Notes: generated from the sequence alone by a model not told the origin. DNA of 64,000 bases from Multifurca ochricompacta (GCA_022496185.1 WTXG01000043.1:124001-188000), one strand, 5' to 3'. Counted from the first letter of the stretch, positions 42,897-53,729 are shown. A program made the numbers and translations.

Positions 42897-44879
42897 ATGT
42901 CCACTGTCCACCTTGTACTCTGGTGCCTCATAGAAGGTGATGTCACCTACTTTAATGTCACTGTTCCCGTCAGCAGGCACGTGAGTGGATTGAAGAGACG
43001 GATCTGTGGTGAACGACCAATTGAGTTACTTCACGATATCAGAGCCACAGACCTCATTCTGTTAAAGGTGTGTCACCTAGACGGCTCGATTGGCTTTGTC
43101 ATGACTGATCTGGCCAATTTTTCTTCGTCTCCTAAGTCGATGCGCCCGCCGTGGATGATCCCAGTAGCTTCCGAGTTAACATCGACGATGAGAATGTTGT
43201 GCACCTTAACCCTGCTCAGGAGCTAATATCCAACTTTTGGCCGGATCAACCTGTTCATAATCACCTCCATGTCTACGTCAAGTTCCCTGGTGGCATTTCC
43301 CAACATGAACAAGAAATGGAACCATTTCTTTCAGGACGTTTTGTCAAGGACGCCCCTTCAACCGTTACTAAATCTGATGAAGCGTGCACAGTGCAGAAAG
43401 AATTCATTGAGCGTATTGCCAACGACCGCCCCGATATGGACGCACACCTTCCTCCTATTTCACTCGCATATAAAGGGTTCGGACGCTTCCGTGCGCACAT
43501 GGACAGCCAGAATGACCATTTGATGGGTCGAATGCCCAAAAGCAAGGCCAAATTTGAAGCAGCCATCGACGAATTTCTCCGTGAAATGAGTCGGTTCTAC
43601 GATTCAGAAATGAACCGCGCGGAGAGTGTCCGGGAGTCGCTCAACGAAATTTGGAGATTTTATTTTCAAGAATATGAGCCACGCAAATTTCCCGTGTACC
43701 GCCGACGCCTTTCATCATCATCAGATGACGACGCCGTTGGGCCACCAAACTTGGTAGAGGCCTTAATCAAAGTTAAGAATGAGTTAGGGACCACCGACCG
43801 TGATGGATCAGTGGAACTTGCAGCATACTACACCCAATTTCTTGAATCAAATACCTCACAAGAGTCCAGACAGCGTTTCCTCTTCCCTGCTCTTGGCATA
43901 TTGGTATTAGGTCGGTATCACAGTCCCTGTATTGATTTTACCATTACATTACATCGATCGATCTACGTGCAGGAGCACATATTGGATTTTATGCATTGTC
44001 ATTCACCAAGGTGACACGGCTCGTCGCATTGACCCCTCTCCTTCCTGCGGCAATTTGGAGTGGAGACGAATGGGCCAGACCCACTCTGATGAAGGCATTC
44101 CAAGCTGCATGCATCCTCCAGTATCATATAAACAAAGACACGGCGGAATTCATGGCCGATCGGCTACCGCACCCACCCAAAGGTGATCTGCCATATGTAA
44201 ATGAAGTTCCTGCTCATCCTCCTTCTGGGAAACTCCATTTCGAGACGAGAGTAGAGTATTATCAAGGCAAGGACCATCACCTGAATCGTTTCATCTATGG
44301 TGCAACCCTAGGAAAAAACAAAGATCGGGTGGTGGTTAAGTTCACGAAACGATACTGCCTGCCACTGCATCTATTCTGTGCAGAAAAGAGACATGCACCT
44401 AGAGTACTGGGCTATGGCGTTGTTCACGGTGGGTGGCATGTCATAGTGATGGAGTGGATCGCGAATGATCCATCCGACCGGGAAAATTATGCGTCAAAGT
44501 ACCTCCCAAGGTGGTCAAAGGACCTGAAGAAACTTGTGGATGGATTTCATGAAGAAGGATTTGTACATGGTGACCTGCGAGATGCAAATTTGATCGTTCC
44601 CAAGAAGAATCCAAAACGGATAATGTTGTTAAATTTCGATTGGGGTGGGGATGTAAAATCTGGAGCGGTGCACTATCCGGCTGCTTGTCGGAACTCTGAT
44701 TTGGTGGATGGGTATGATTTAGAGATTACAGTGATGCGGGATAACTTGGCTCTGGATAACACGTTACGGAAGCTAGAGGCGGAGCGAATGGAGGTAAGGA
44801 ATGTATTACTTTTTACTCGCGCGTTTGAGTCTGACGACGGTATTCATTTTACATGGTTGGGCAGATTGACGAAGATTGA
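42897..44879 (+). pseudogene. Crinkler-kinase gene, full length but with a damaged splice site (right copy)
   Basis: Exon 1 (42897-43067) is the Crinkler header (LWCLIEGDVTYFNV). The next exon should start at 43136 (VDAPAVDDPSSF) and run to 43910. The last exons are 43973-44793 and 44865-44879, ending IDED. In the left copy the acceptor reads CTAG then GTC. Here it reads CTAA then GTC, so the nearest AG is one base late and shifts the frame. The kinase-like domain keeps VVKF and HGDLRDANL but has LLNFDWGG where paralogues have LLDFDWGG, so the metal-binding Asp is Asn. Both changes argue for loss of function, though an unseen splice form cannot be excluded. The closest relative is 49954-51985. 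Confidence 0.75.
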
Positions 44880-46191
44880 GCTTTGGTGGTCTCTCAGGTG
44901 ACTTTAATTTTCTTTCTCTGAGCCATTTTTTTGTAAGGATGGCTCGGGCGTTGAGCATGAAACCTCCAGCTATTTCCATTCTTGGTCAAACTCACTATTC
45001 CTTATCCCTGAATTGGAATTAGAGCACATTCGACGTCAGTACATTTGCATTCCGGGCCGCCTGCCCGTCCATTCCTCTCCAAAACTTTCCTGTCTTTTTT
45101 GCCAGGTTTTCACCTCTCCGTCTACACCTCTCCATCTTTATTGCCTGGTTTCACCTCACTTGTCTCCTTTTATCCAAAGCCATCCTCTTCTGCTTCATAA
45201 CTAGGTCTTTCTACAAGTATACAATGGTACATACAATGCTTGTAGTAGACCTGTCAATGAGCCAACAGAGGCAGAAGTCAAATGGCATTTCTCTCCCTCT
45301 CTATCTTTCGTTTTGTGTGCTTAAGAACTTCTTGACAACATCGAGCGCAAGGTCAAACGGAAGCAGCAAGCAGTAGATTCGCAAAGTTCAACTACGATAC
45401 ACCCTCATCAGTTATCTCATGGGCTCACTCTGCTCTCACTCTTCTCCTCCACTTCTATTCTTTCGGGAATACTTTGCCTCACACTCACCACGGACCGGAT
45501 CCGTACATTATACTCAAACAATATGAGTCATTGAGGGTCTAGCTTGCTGCAGGCACTGTCTGTATAGTGAGGTAGGGTTGATCGTCGTTGGGCTCAGAGG
45601 AGTGGGAGAGGTTGAGACAGAACTGTTTGTGAAGACATGTACGTTACAGCCAATGGGTTGACTATCTTTGTTAAAACTCACAAAGGAAGCACTCAGACAG
45701 AAGCAAAAGTCATGAACTCAGGTGTTGGCGAGGTTCGTGCGATAATAGAAAATTTTCTAGTTGCCGAAGTCACGGTTTACGCAAAGAAACATTCTTGGGC
45801 GTAAGCCAGGACGCGAGCATGAGGAGCCAAACGACCAGGCCATTATTCTCTGCACCTCTTCCGCACCTTGATTTTCAAGAGTTGAGATCGCGTCTAGGTC
45901 TAGTTTGGCCGCCTAGACAACGCCTAGCTCTCTAGCTCTGTCATAAAGTTCATGAAGGGAGTCACGTGTAGATCGTGTGACCGTGATGATAGCAACGACT
46001 CAACGACTTAACCTGTGGCTGGGAGTCTGTCTACCTTTCCGGGGATCTATGACATTATCCACTATACGCCCGACCCTAATGTGATGATAGTTCCTGAAAT
46101 CTAGGTGGTACGTCACTAATACTAATATAAAGAGCGATGCAGTTAGCGAAGTAGACCAGATTACTCTTTCCCACCTCGTGAATTCCTCTGC
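44880..46191. other. Intergenic, with a dispersed inverted 65-bp match
   Basis: No gene is seen. The segment 44931-44996 recurs inverted at about 52962-53026 (shared TTTCATGCTCAACGCCCG). It therefore links the 3' flank of this Crinkler gene with the decayed kinase fragment downstream. Confidence 0.5.
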
Positions 46192-46310
46192 ATGCAACAA
46201 AGGGAGGTTTCCGTATTCTGGACTTTCTTTGTGCTCCTTGCTTTACAGTTTCTGTTCGGTGGGGCTCATGCTATTCTCCGAATCCCTGCCCCACTTCCGG
46301 ATCTTTATGA

Positions 46311-46533
46311 TGTTGAGGTTTCAGCACCCCGATCAAGGGACATTCAATCTCAGGAAAAGTATAGCCATGTTGGGGATTGAACCCAAGACCCCCAGACATT
46401 CTAGGTCCAGTGCTCTAACCACTGAGCTACATGGCCTTGGGAACTTCAAGGTGGTTTCTGTGTGTTATGCCCTAGCCATAACCAGTCCACCCATGTACAT
46501 GTGCCATTACTAGGCTTCAGGCACTTCTCAACA
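46311..46533 (-). repeat. TRIM LTR (downstream copy)
   Basis: This 223-bp LTR is identical by eye to 46631-46853 and carries a tRNA-like block at 46363-46436. Confidence 0.88.
46363..46436 (-). ncRNA. tRNA-like Pol III unit in TRIM LTR, copy 1
   Basis: The minus strand has a 7-bp acceptor stem (GGCCATG with CATGGCT, first pair G-U). A D-arm with A box TAGCTCAGTGG and a T-arm with B box GGTTCAATCC (stem TTGGG/CCCAA) follow. A T4 run lies 5 to 8 nt after the end (46355-46358). The anticodon stem does not pair well, so it is tRNA-like and probably not a working tRNA. It could drive Pol III transcription from inside the LTR. Confidence 0.75.
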
Positions 46534-46630
46534 TGCCCCCTGCATGGAAGGATCTAGACCCACCAGATCTTCACATGCATATGACTCATACAATTCCTGG
46601 ATTAGTCATGAACGAGAAGTCCTGCTACCA

Positions 46631-46853
46631 TGTTGAGGTTTCAGCACCCCGATCAAGGGACATTCAATCTCAGGAAAAGTATAGCCATGTTGGGGATTGA
46701 ACCCAAGACCCCCAGACATTCTAGGTCCAGTGCTCTAACCACTGAGCTACATGGCCTTGGGAACTTCAAGGTGGTTTCTGTGTGTTATGCCCTAGCCATA
46801 ACCAGTCCACCCATGTACATGTGCCATTACTAGGCTTCAGGCACTTCTCAACA
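46631..46853 (-). repeat. TRIM LTR (upstream copy)
   Basis: This 223-bp LTR precedes the primer-binding site on minus and carries a tRNA-like block at 46683-46756. Confidence 0.88.
46683..46756 (-). ncRNA. tRNA-like Pol III unit in TRIM LTR, copy 2
   Basis: This is the same sequence as 46363-46436, in the other LTR, with the same A and B boxes and the T4 run at 46675-46678. Confidence 0.75.
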
Positions 46854-48783
46854 TATGAAGCATCGATAACGGAGTTACAAGATGGACTGAATCAGGGTCA
46901 CTTCACTAGCGTTGATCTCGTGAAGGTATTTCCCTTAGACTTTCCATCCCTCTATGTGCACTCAGGAATCTTCCACTGCAGGCTTACTTTTCCCGCATAG
47001 AGGAGGTCAACTTGCAGGGTCCCACCCTCCGCGCTGTTATCGAGCTCAATCCAAGTGCACTCAAACAGGCAGCTGAGCTTGATATTGAGCGTCAGACATT
47101 AGGTCCGCGTGGGCCGCTGCATGGAATTCCGATATTGCTCAAGGATAATATCGCCACACACGTGAGCGACGGTATGCGACGAATTCAAAAGCACACGCTA
47201 GTCATCTCATTCCCACTCAGGCATGAACACGACCGCAGGCTCGTTCGCACTCCTTGGTTCTGTCCCACCACGGGACGCGACGGTTGTCGCCAAGTTGCGT
47301 GCGGCAGGTGCCATCTCGTTGGGCAAAGCTAATCTTTGCGAATGGGCACATTCCCGTGGTAATTTGCCGTCGGGGTTCTCTGGCCGTGGCGGGCAGTCTA
47401 CATCACCATATTTCCCACTCGCTGACCCACTAGGATCGTCATCTGGCTCTGGGATTGCCAGTGCGATTGGGCTTGCGACTGCAACTCTAGGGACAGAGAC
47501 GGATGGGTCAATCATCTTACCAAGTAGTCGGCAAAATCTAGTAGGTATCAAGCCGACAGTGGGATTGACGTCTCGTGCAGGTGGTACGTGGTTTTTCACT
47601 GTGCATTTGTCGCAGTACAGTTGAATTGGATCATTTTTCTCTCTCTTGCAGTGATCCCCATCTCCGAGAACCAAGACACTGTTGGGCCTATGACTCGGAG
47701 CGTAGCTGATGCTGCTATCATCCTCACCATTATCGCGGGCCGGGATCCTCTCGATAACCATACATTGGCGTCGCCTGCGCGTGTGCCAGATTTTACTAAA
47801 GCTCTGAAAAAGGACGCTTTGAAAGGAGTACGCTTAGGCGTTCCTCGGCGGTTTTTGAGCGGCGACCCTAACATAGATAAAGCCTTCGATGCGTCACTTG
47901 TCACATTGAAGGAGCTCGGGGCCATCATTGTCGACCCTGCAGAATTCCCAGACGCGGATGAATTGCTGGCATCCAGAAATGAGACGGTGGTTCTCAAAGC
48001 CGATTTAAAGGTAACGAAGATGGCGTGATTCGATTCAGGACCCCTTCGCTTATTGATGGGGCGATCGGTTAGTTCGACGTCCAGAAATATATAGCTGGGC
48101 TTCTCGAGGTTCCCACTGGCGTCAAAACACTTACAGACCTCATTGCTTTCAACATTGCTCATGCATCCGAAGAACTGGTGCCACCGTACTGGACATCTCA
48201 ATCTCAGTACTACGAGTCTGGCTATTTTGCTTTTACGACACATCTCTGATTCTAAACGCAGATTCATCGCAGCGGAGAACAGTACTCGGGATGCCGCTTA
48301 TTTTGCCGCACTCGCTGCTGACCATGATCTCGGCAGGGCGCGCGGGATCGACGCCACCCTTGCCATATTCAATTTAGATGCGATTATTCTTCCCGCTGAT
48401 GGTACTCTATCCTTTCTCCCAATTTTAAACGCTCTTGTTAAATGACATTTTCAGGGTTCACCTCGACGCCGGCGGCGATCGCAGGCTATCCTATCATCAC
48501 TGTCCCTCTTGGGTTCCAACCGGACAACGTTAAAGCGACGTCTCCGCGGCCTACCATCTCCAACGCGCCAGGGCTACCCTTCGGTCTTTCGTTCCTCGGG
48601 ACGGCATTCAGCGAGTTCAAACTGGTAGGATACGCATTCGCATACGAACAAGCGACGCATACACGGTTGAAGCGATCAGCCTTTCCTGCGGCGATTCCGA
48701 AGACCCAGTTAACGGACGTGATGAAAGAAGTGAGATTTGTCGGGCCACACTCAGAAGGGTTATTAGTGTTACCTATGGCATAA

Positions 48784-49953
48784 AGCAATTGAAACACGGA
48801 GATTTTGTGTCACTGCTTGTCGTGGTTTCGTGCAATGATTGAAACCAACCAGCAGAAGTATAGTCAATGAATGGATTCTGAAGGGATCGATATTTCGACG
48901 TTGATTCTTGGTATACCGAATCCATGAGATAGTGCACCAGTGTTCAGTTCTCAATCACAAATTAACATCAGCACCAAGCGGTGCGTGAAATGCTGAACGA
49001 TCAAGTGAGGCATCTCCAGACCCTGAACTAAGGAACCACACATCCCACTATTACCCACATAAATAAACGCTCACACCGTTCTGACCTAGCATACACTGTT
49101 GCAGTGCCCGGGAGGCACACCGCAAATCCTGGGGAGGAGCATCAGCAAGCTCTAAATCGCGCTTTCCGGTACCTTAGAGCCATGAGCTCTGTCTCTCTCG
49201 CGTGCAAGAACAGTTATCAGACAAAGAACAAGGTCAATTGGCACCATTGGCACCATCATCGGTAAAATCCAGCATGTCCCCATCCTCTTTGACTTCATCG
49301 CGTCGCGGAAGCCCCTTCCTTCCTCCTCTCTGCTCACCACTCACTTCTCTCTTTTGGCAATATATTTTGCCTCGCACTCACCACGGGTAGGATCCATACA
49401 TCGTACAGCAGCCATTTATCATCTGTGGCGCCATAACAATGACTGGGAAAATGAGAGCCAAAAGCCACTGGCCTTCATGAAGGCAAGCGGCTCGAAAGAA
49501 TTATCTTTCGTTGTTTGGGCAGCTGAAGAATGATTCACATGTACGAAGCGCGACGGACGGACGTTGAACAGGATCAAGCTACCATGGAAAAGTTAATGGG
49601 ATGCCAAAAGGATTAAGTATACGTGGTGGACTAGTTTTCATCTAGCGTAGGTAGGTAGAGACACGGAGACTCATCTACGGAAGGCTCGCGATAGTTTCTC
49701 GCTGAGATGAGAGCTGACCAGCTGGAAAACGTCTGCGCAATACGAGCACTAACTTGATGCTGCCGTGGAAGCTGAGCTGGATCTCACCAGTCGTGAGTGA
49801 AAATAAAAAAGGCCAATTGCGTCGCTGGCACTTCTTAATGTGACAGAATTGTTATGGAGAGTGACTACTAAAAAGGAATGTGGTTCGTGGGAACGGTTGA
49901 CTACCAACACGCAAAAGCCACAGCCATCTTTATTCTCGTCTTCTTAGACGACG
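48784..49953. other. Intergenic, no gene recognised
   Basis: Only short frames are present. The last 150 bp before 49954 may hold the promoter of the Crinkler-kinase gene. Confidence 0.5.
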
Positions 49954-51985
49954 ATGTCTCTCCTCCTCGTCTGCCTTATCGTCAATGACACCTGCAATCC
50001 ATTGGAATACCCATTCCCGATAAGGATAACCGGGGACAACCTCGGTTGTGAACTTGCAGAGGCGATCAAGTTAAAAAACCCTGATAGACTTGGTCACATC
50101 GATTCATCAGACCTGACGCTTTGGAAGCCGAATGCCTTCTTTCCCGGGGGCCCACGCAATGTTTTCAGTTACGCACAGGATCTGCACTTGAACGCTTCTC
50201 AGAATTAACGCAATGCCATCGAACTAGATACTGCTGTACCCCTTAATGAATTCTATCCCTCAGATATGTCATTGCCTTTCGGTTTTGTTCATGTTGTGGT
50301 TCAGCTGCCGCGAGAGCAGCGAATGCCCGGTAAATTCTCCATCATCCTTAAGTTCGTTATCAATTGCTAACTAACGTCCTTGCTTTGCATTGCTCTGGGA
50401 ATTCCTTTCTTTCAAGAACAAGAGGAAGAAAAGGAGCCCTTTCTTTTAGGACCTTTCGGCAAGAGAGCGCCTTCGACTGTTGCTAATTATGAAAAAATAT
50501 CCGAAGTGCAGAAAAACTCTGTTGAACGTATTGCCAACGACCGCCCTGATATGGATTCACGCCTTCCTCCTATTTCACTTGTATATCATGGGTTCGGACG
50601 CTTCCGTGACCACATTAATGACCATTCTGACGGCCCAATGCCTGCTCATCTGCCCGATTTCGAAAAAGCCGTCACCAAGTTTATGAGCGCGATGTGCGCG
50701 TATTACTACGATCATGAGGACCGCGGGATAACCGCCCGGGAATGCCTCAACGAAATTTGGAAATCTTATCTTGGAGAACAAGAATTTGATGAGATCAAAC
50801 ATGGTATCATCGGCCCCGACGGTTCATCAGATGGTTTTACTATCGGGTCAGCGAACACAATGGAAGTTATTGTCGTGGTCAAGAATGAGCTAGGGACTAC
50901 TGACTGTGACGGGTCAGTAGAGCTTGCAGCGTACTACACCCAGTCTCTTGAATCGAATACCTCGCAAAAGTCCCGAAAGCGTTTCCTCTTCCCTGCACTC
51001 GGCATATTGGTGGTAGGTCAGTATTACAAGTCCCTGTATTGATTTTACCATTACATATTGATCGACCTACTTGCAGGAGCACATGTTGGATTTTATGCAT
51101 TGTCATTTACCAAGTCGACGCGGCTGGTAGCGTTGACCCCTCTCCTTCCTGCAGTAATTGAGAGAGGAAATGAATGGGCGACGCCCGCTCTGATGAGGGC
51201 ACTTGAAGCCTCATGCATACTTCGGTATCATATCAGCAAAGACACAGCGGAATTCATGGCCGATCGGCTACCGCATCCGCCCCAGGGTGATCTGCCATAC
51301 ATAAATGAGGTTCCTACTCATCCTCCTTCAGAGACACTTCGCTTTGAGATCAAGGTGGAGGCATATCAAGGCAAGGACTTTCGATATGAGAATCGTTTCA
51401 TCTATGGTGCAAAGGACAAGAACAAAGATTGGGTGGTGGTCAAGTTCACGCAAAAATACTGCTTGCCACTGCATCTATTCTGTGCAGAGAAGAAACATGC
51501 ACCTAGAGTACTGGGCTATGGCTTTGTTCATGGTGGGTGGCATGTCATAGTGATGGAGTGGATCGCGAATGTCGACCGGGAATATTATGCGTCGAAGTAC
51601 CTCCCAAGGTGGTCAAAGGACCTGAAGGAACTTGTGGATGGATTTCATGAAGAAGGATTTGTACACGGTGACCTGCGAGATGCAAATTTGATCGTTCCCA
51701 AGAAGAATCCAGAACAGATAATGTTGTTGGATTTCGATTGGGGTGGGGAAGCGAAATCTGGAGCAGTGTATTATCCGACTGCTCGTTTGAACGCAGACTT
51801 GATGCTTGGCGAGAACCCGAAACATTTGGAGATTACAGTGACGCGGGATAACTTGGCGCTGGATAACACGTTACGGAAGATGAATACGGAGGTAAGGAAT
51901 GGACTGCTTTTTTTACTCGCGCACTCGAGTCTGACGAAATATTTTATTTTCTTGCGTGAGACAGATCGAGATGGACGAAGATTGA
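49954..51985 (+). pseudogene. Crinkler-kinase gene with an in-frame stop
   Basis: Exons 49954-50329, 50417-51016, 51077-51891 and 51965-51985 share one frame of 603 codons, all with GT-AG introns. The header (LLLVCLIVND to LTLWKPN) is a clear Crinkler start. The kinase-like domain is intact, with VVKF, HGDLRDANLI and LLDFDWGGEA, and the protein ends IEMDED. A TAA at 50206-50208 interrupts exon 1 after NASQN, and sequence on both sides looks coding (RNAIELDTAVPLNEFYP). Either the gene is recently dead, or an intron I did not recognise removes the stop. Its central region matches the paralogue at 42897 (for example ERIANDRPDM, NELGTTD, FLFPALGILV). Confidence 0.75.
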
Positions 51986-53065
51986 ATTTCGAGCTTCGGT
52001 CGTCCTCTGGTATAATTTCCTTCCTTTCTCTGTCTGTATATGTTGGTAGAAACTTCTTTGTAACAATGACACAATAACATGCAGAACAGGCAAAATCTAC
52101 AATCAATTTGCTTATGCTGATACGGGCAAGGCCTGAGCGTGAAGCGTTTTCAAGTCGAGACCTCGACTTGGACGACGATGCTAACTAACACTTGGATATT
52201 GAACCATGCATGCGAATAAAGTTGGTTTCATTTGAAGGATTTCGGCGACTAGAAAACTTACCACGCGAACTCAGCAGCACCACACGCCTTCACACCTACA
52301 AGTCCGTCTTGTTCCGCTCACTCATAGCCCACCGCTGGTTTCGTTGTGACTTGAGGGGTGAGCATTCTTTCTGTACCAGTGGGCGATAATGAGAGAGTGT
52401 TCCTGATGGTATATAAAATCCATGACGCAGTTCTGGGGCGAGGGGCTTAGGTCATTATAACCTCGACCCTTTCGAGCCGGATTTCCTCACGCACGGCGAA
52501 CCGTCTCGTCTGCATAGTGCTTCTATCTCCATCGGGCATCTACCGTGGGTGAATTGATGAATCATTCATCCAACGAATACATGGTCAATGCCTTGGGCAC
52601 CTCGAGTGCGACGTTGGTCGCTGTGATATAAGGATGGTTTTGGGGTTGGACACAAATCCTCAAGCCGTCACCACTTATGGCTGAACCCGTTTTGTAACGG
52701 CTGTTACTCGCGTAGAGTCAATGGATAAGGGATCAGGTTTTCCAATGAGTTCTGATGATGGAGACAACTGTCTTATATGCAGGATAAGACAGAGTAAACA
52801 AGTACTAGATACGACAATAGCCCAAAACTAGGATACAGGGCTCTTGGGAAGTAAATTCAAAGGGGCTGGAACGAAAGGATAGGGCACCCATTGTACTAGT
52901 AAGGCAAAGCCTTGAAGCAAAAACTCAATCAAAAAAAAAAAAAGAAAGAGAGGAGAAGTGAGTTTAACTAGGAGTGGCGATAGCTAGAGGTTTCATGCTC
53001 AACGCCCGGGCCATCCTTACACCAGATCAGTCGTTCGCGTAAAGTTCGCGTGCACATAGAGGATT
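51986..53065. other. Intergenic, with a poly-A tract
   Basis: No gene is seen. An A-rich run lies at 52930-52944. At 52962-53026 it carries the inverted counterpart of the 3' flank of the Crinkler gene at 44.9 kb. Confidence 0.5.
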
Positions 53066-53371
53066 CATGCACCTCGAATCCTAGGCTATGGCCTCGTTCA
53101 CGGTGGGTGGCACGTTGTACTGATGGTGTGGATCGATGACCAAAAATATGACCTGCGATTACCCGTCCGAGTACCTCCTGACGTGGGCAAGGACCTAAGG
53201 GGACTTGTGGATGCATTTCGTACAAAAGAGTGGGTACATGGCAACCTTTGGGACCCAAATGTGATCATCAACAGCCATAAGTCTGAACTGATAAGGGGTA
53301 GGGACCTGAATTCTGAGTTGATATACTCTAGCAATCACGAAGTGTTGCCTAAGCGTAAGATAGACCAGTGA
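53066..53371 (+). pseudogene. Decayed kinase-domain fragment of the Crinkler family
   Basis: The open reading HAPRILGYGLVHGGWHVVLM matches HAPRVLGYGFVHGGWHVIVM of the paralogues. DLRGLVDAFRTKEWVHGNLWD corresponds to the catalytic loop, but the catalytic Asp of HGD is Asn (HGN). The DFD motif and everything before the hinge are missing. It is a rearranged fragment, not a gene. Confidence 0.75.
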
Positions 53372-53384
53372 CCATGGCGGTGAA

Positions 53385-53433
53385 TGAAGACGACGACGAC
53401 GACGACGACGACGACGATGATGATAATGATGAC
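53385..53433. repeat. (GAC/GAT)n trinucleotide tract
   Basis: A run of GACGAC changing to GATGAT follows the kinase fragment. It reads as poly-Asp in one frame by chance. Confidence 0.85.
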
Positions 53434-53729
53434 ACCGTCCCATCTCGCATGTATTTATTTTGTTACGCTTTAAATCTGTCCCGCTGTTATTATCCGGCCC
53501 CTCGGTGTACAACTCAGGCTGACTCGGGCATCCATGTCATCCCTCGGTCTTGTCGACCATTAGCTTGTGATACTCCGTTCAAAAACGGGCCAACCGGTTA
53601 ACATCCTCCTCTGATGAAGGTACAGGTACTAGGGCAAGTCGACATTATTGGGTCTGGTTGTATCTGCAAACCCACTTCCTTCATCTCCTTTCTGCATTAG
53701 ACCGAGTGAGCTGGAGAACTCCTCAAGTC

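Larger units (their letters stand above)
32180..43461. repeat. Right arm of the large inverted duplication
   Basis: This is the partner of 17193-24875. Without the Mutator-like element (40290-42744) and the hAT-like element (35120-36433) it is about 7.5 kb. The arms are separated by a 7.3-kb unique spacer (24876-32179). Homology fades near the sequence CATTCGGGCTGAGG at the inner edge, and at the outer edge it ends inside the Crinkler gene after CCTCCTATTT. Confidence 0.9.
46311..46853 (-). mobile_element. Miniature LTR retrotransposon (TRIM) with tRNA-like LTRs
   Basis: Two LTRs of 223 bp (46311-46533 and 46631-46853), identical by eye, enclose a 97-bp interior. The LTRs start TGTTGAG and end CTCAACA. 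The element is flanked by a perfect 5-bp duplication, TATGA (46306-46310 and 46854-46858), and removing it restores the amidase frame. On minus, the primer site TGGTAGCAGG directly follows the upstream LTR, resembling fungal initiator-Met sites. A polypurine tract (GCAGGGGGCA) precedes the other LTR. It has no coding capacity, so it depends on another element. Identical LTRs mean a very recent insertion. Confidence 0.87.
46192..48783 (+). pseudogene. Amidase-signature enzyme, first exon split by a miniature LTR element
   Basis: Exons are 46192-46310 joined to 46859-46925, then 46982-47171, 47221-47583, 47652-48010, 48073-48206, 48262-48401 and 48455-48783. Without the insertion they encode 566 residues in one frame. 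A signal peptide (MQQREVSVFWTFFVLLALQF) starts the protein, so the enzyme would be secreted. The amidase triad is present: KDNI (Lys), GSSSGSG (Ser) and TDGSI (nucleophile Ser). The family hydrolyses amides. The substrate cannot be read here. The insertion follows LPDLYD, and read-through reaches a stop near 46378. Elsewhere the gene has no damage, so inactivation is recent, unless the insert is removed by splicing. Confidence 0.85.

Noticed and set aside
46363..46756. Two ordinary tandem tRNA genes
   Set aside because: Both lie inside identical 223-bp TG..CA repeats with a target duplication, a primer site and a polypurine tract, and the anticodon arm does not pair. A tRNA-like part of an LTR explains more.
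53389..53433. Poly-Asp protein segment
   Set aside because: It is a trinucleotide repeat after a kinase fragment and the frame is short and isolated.
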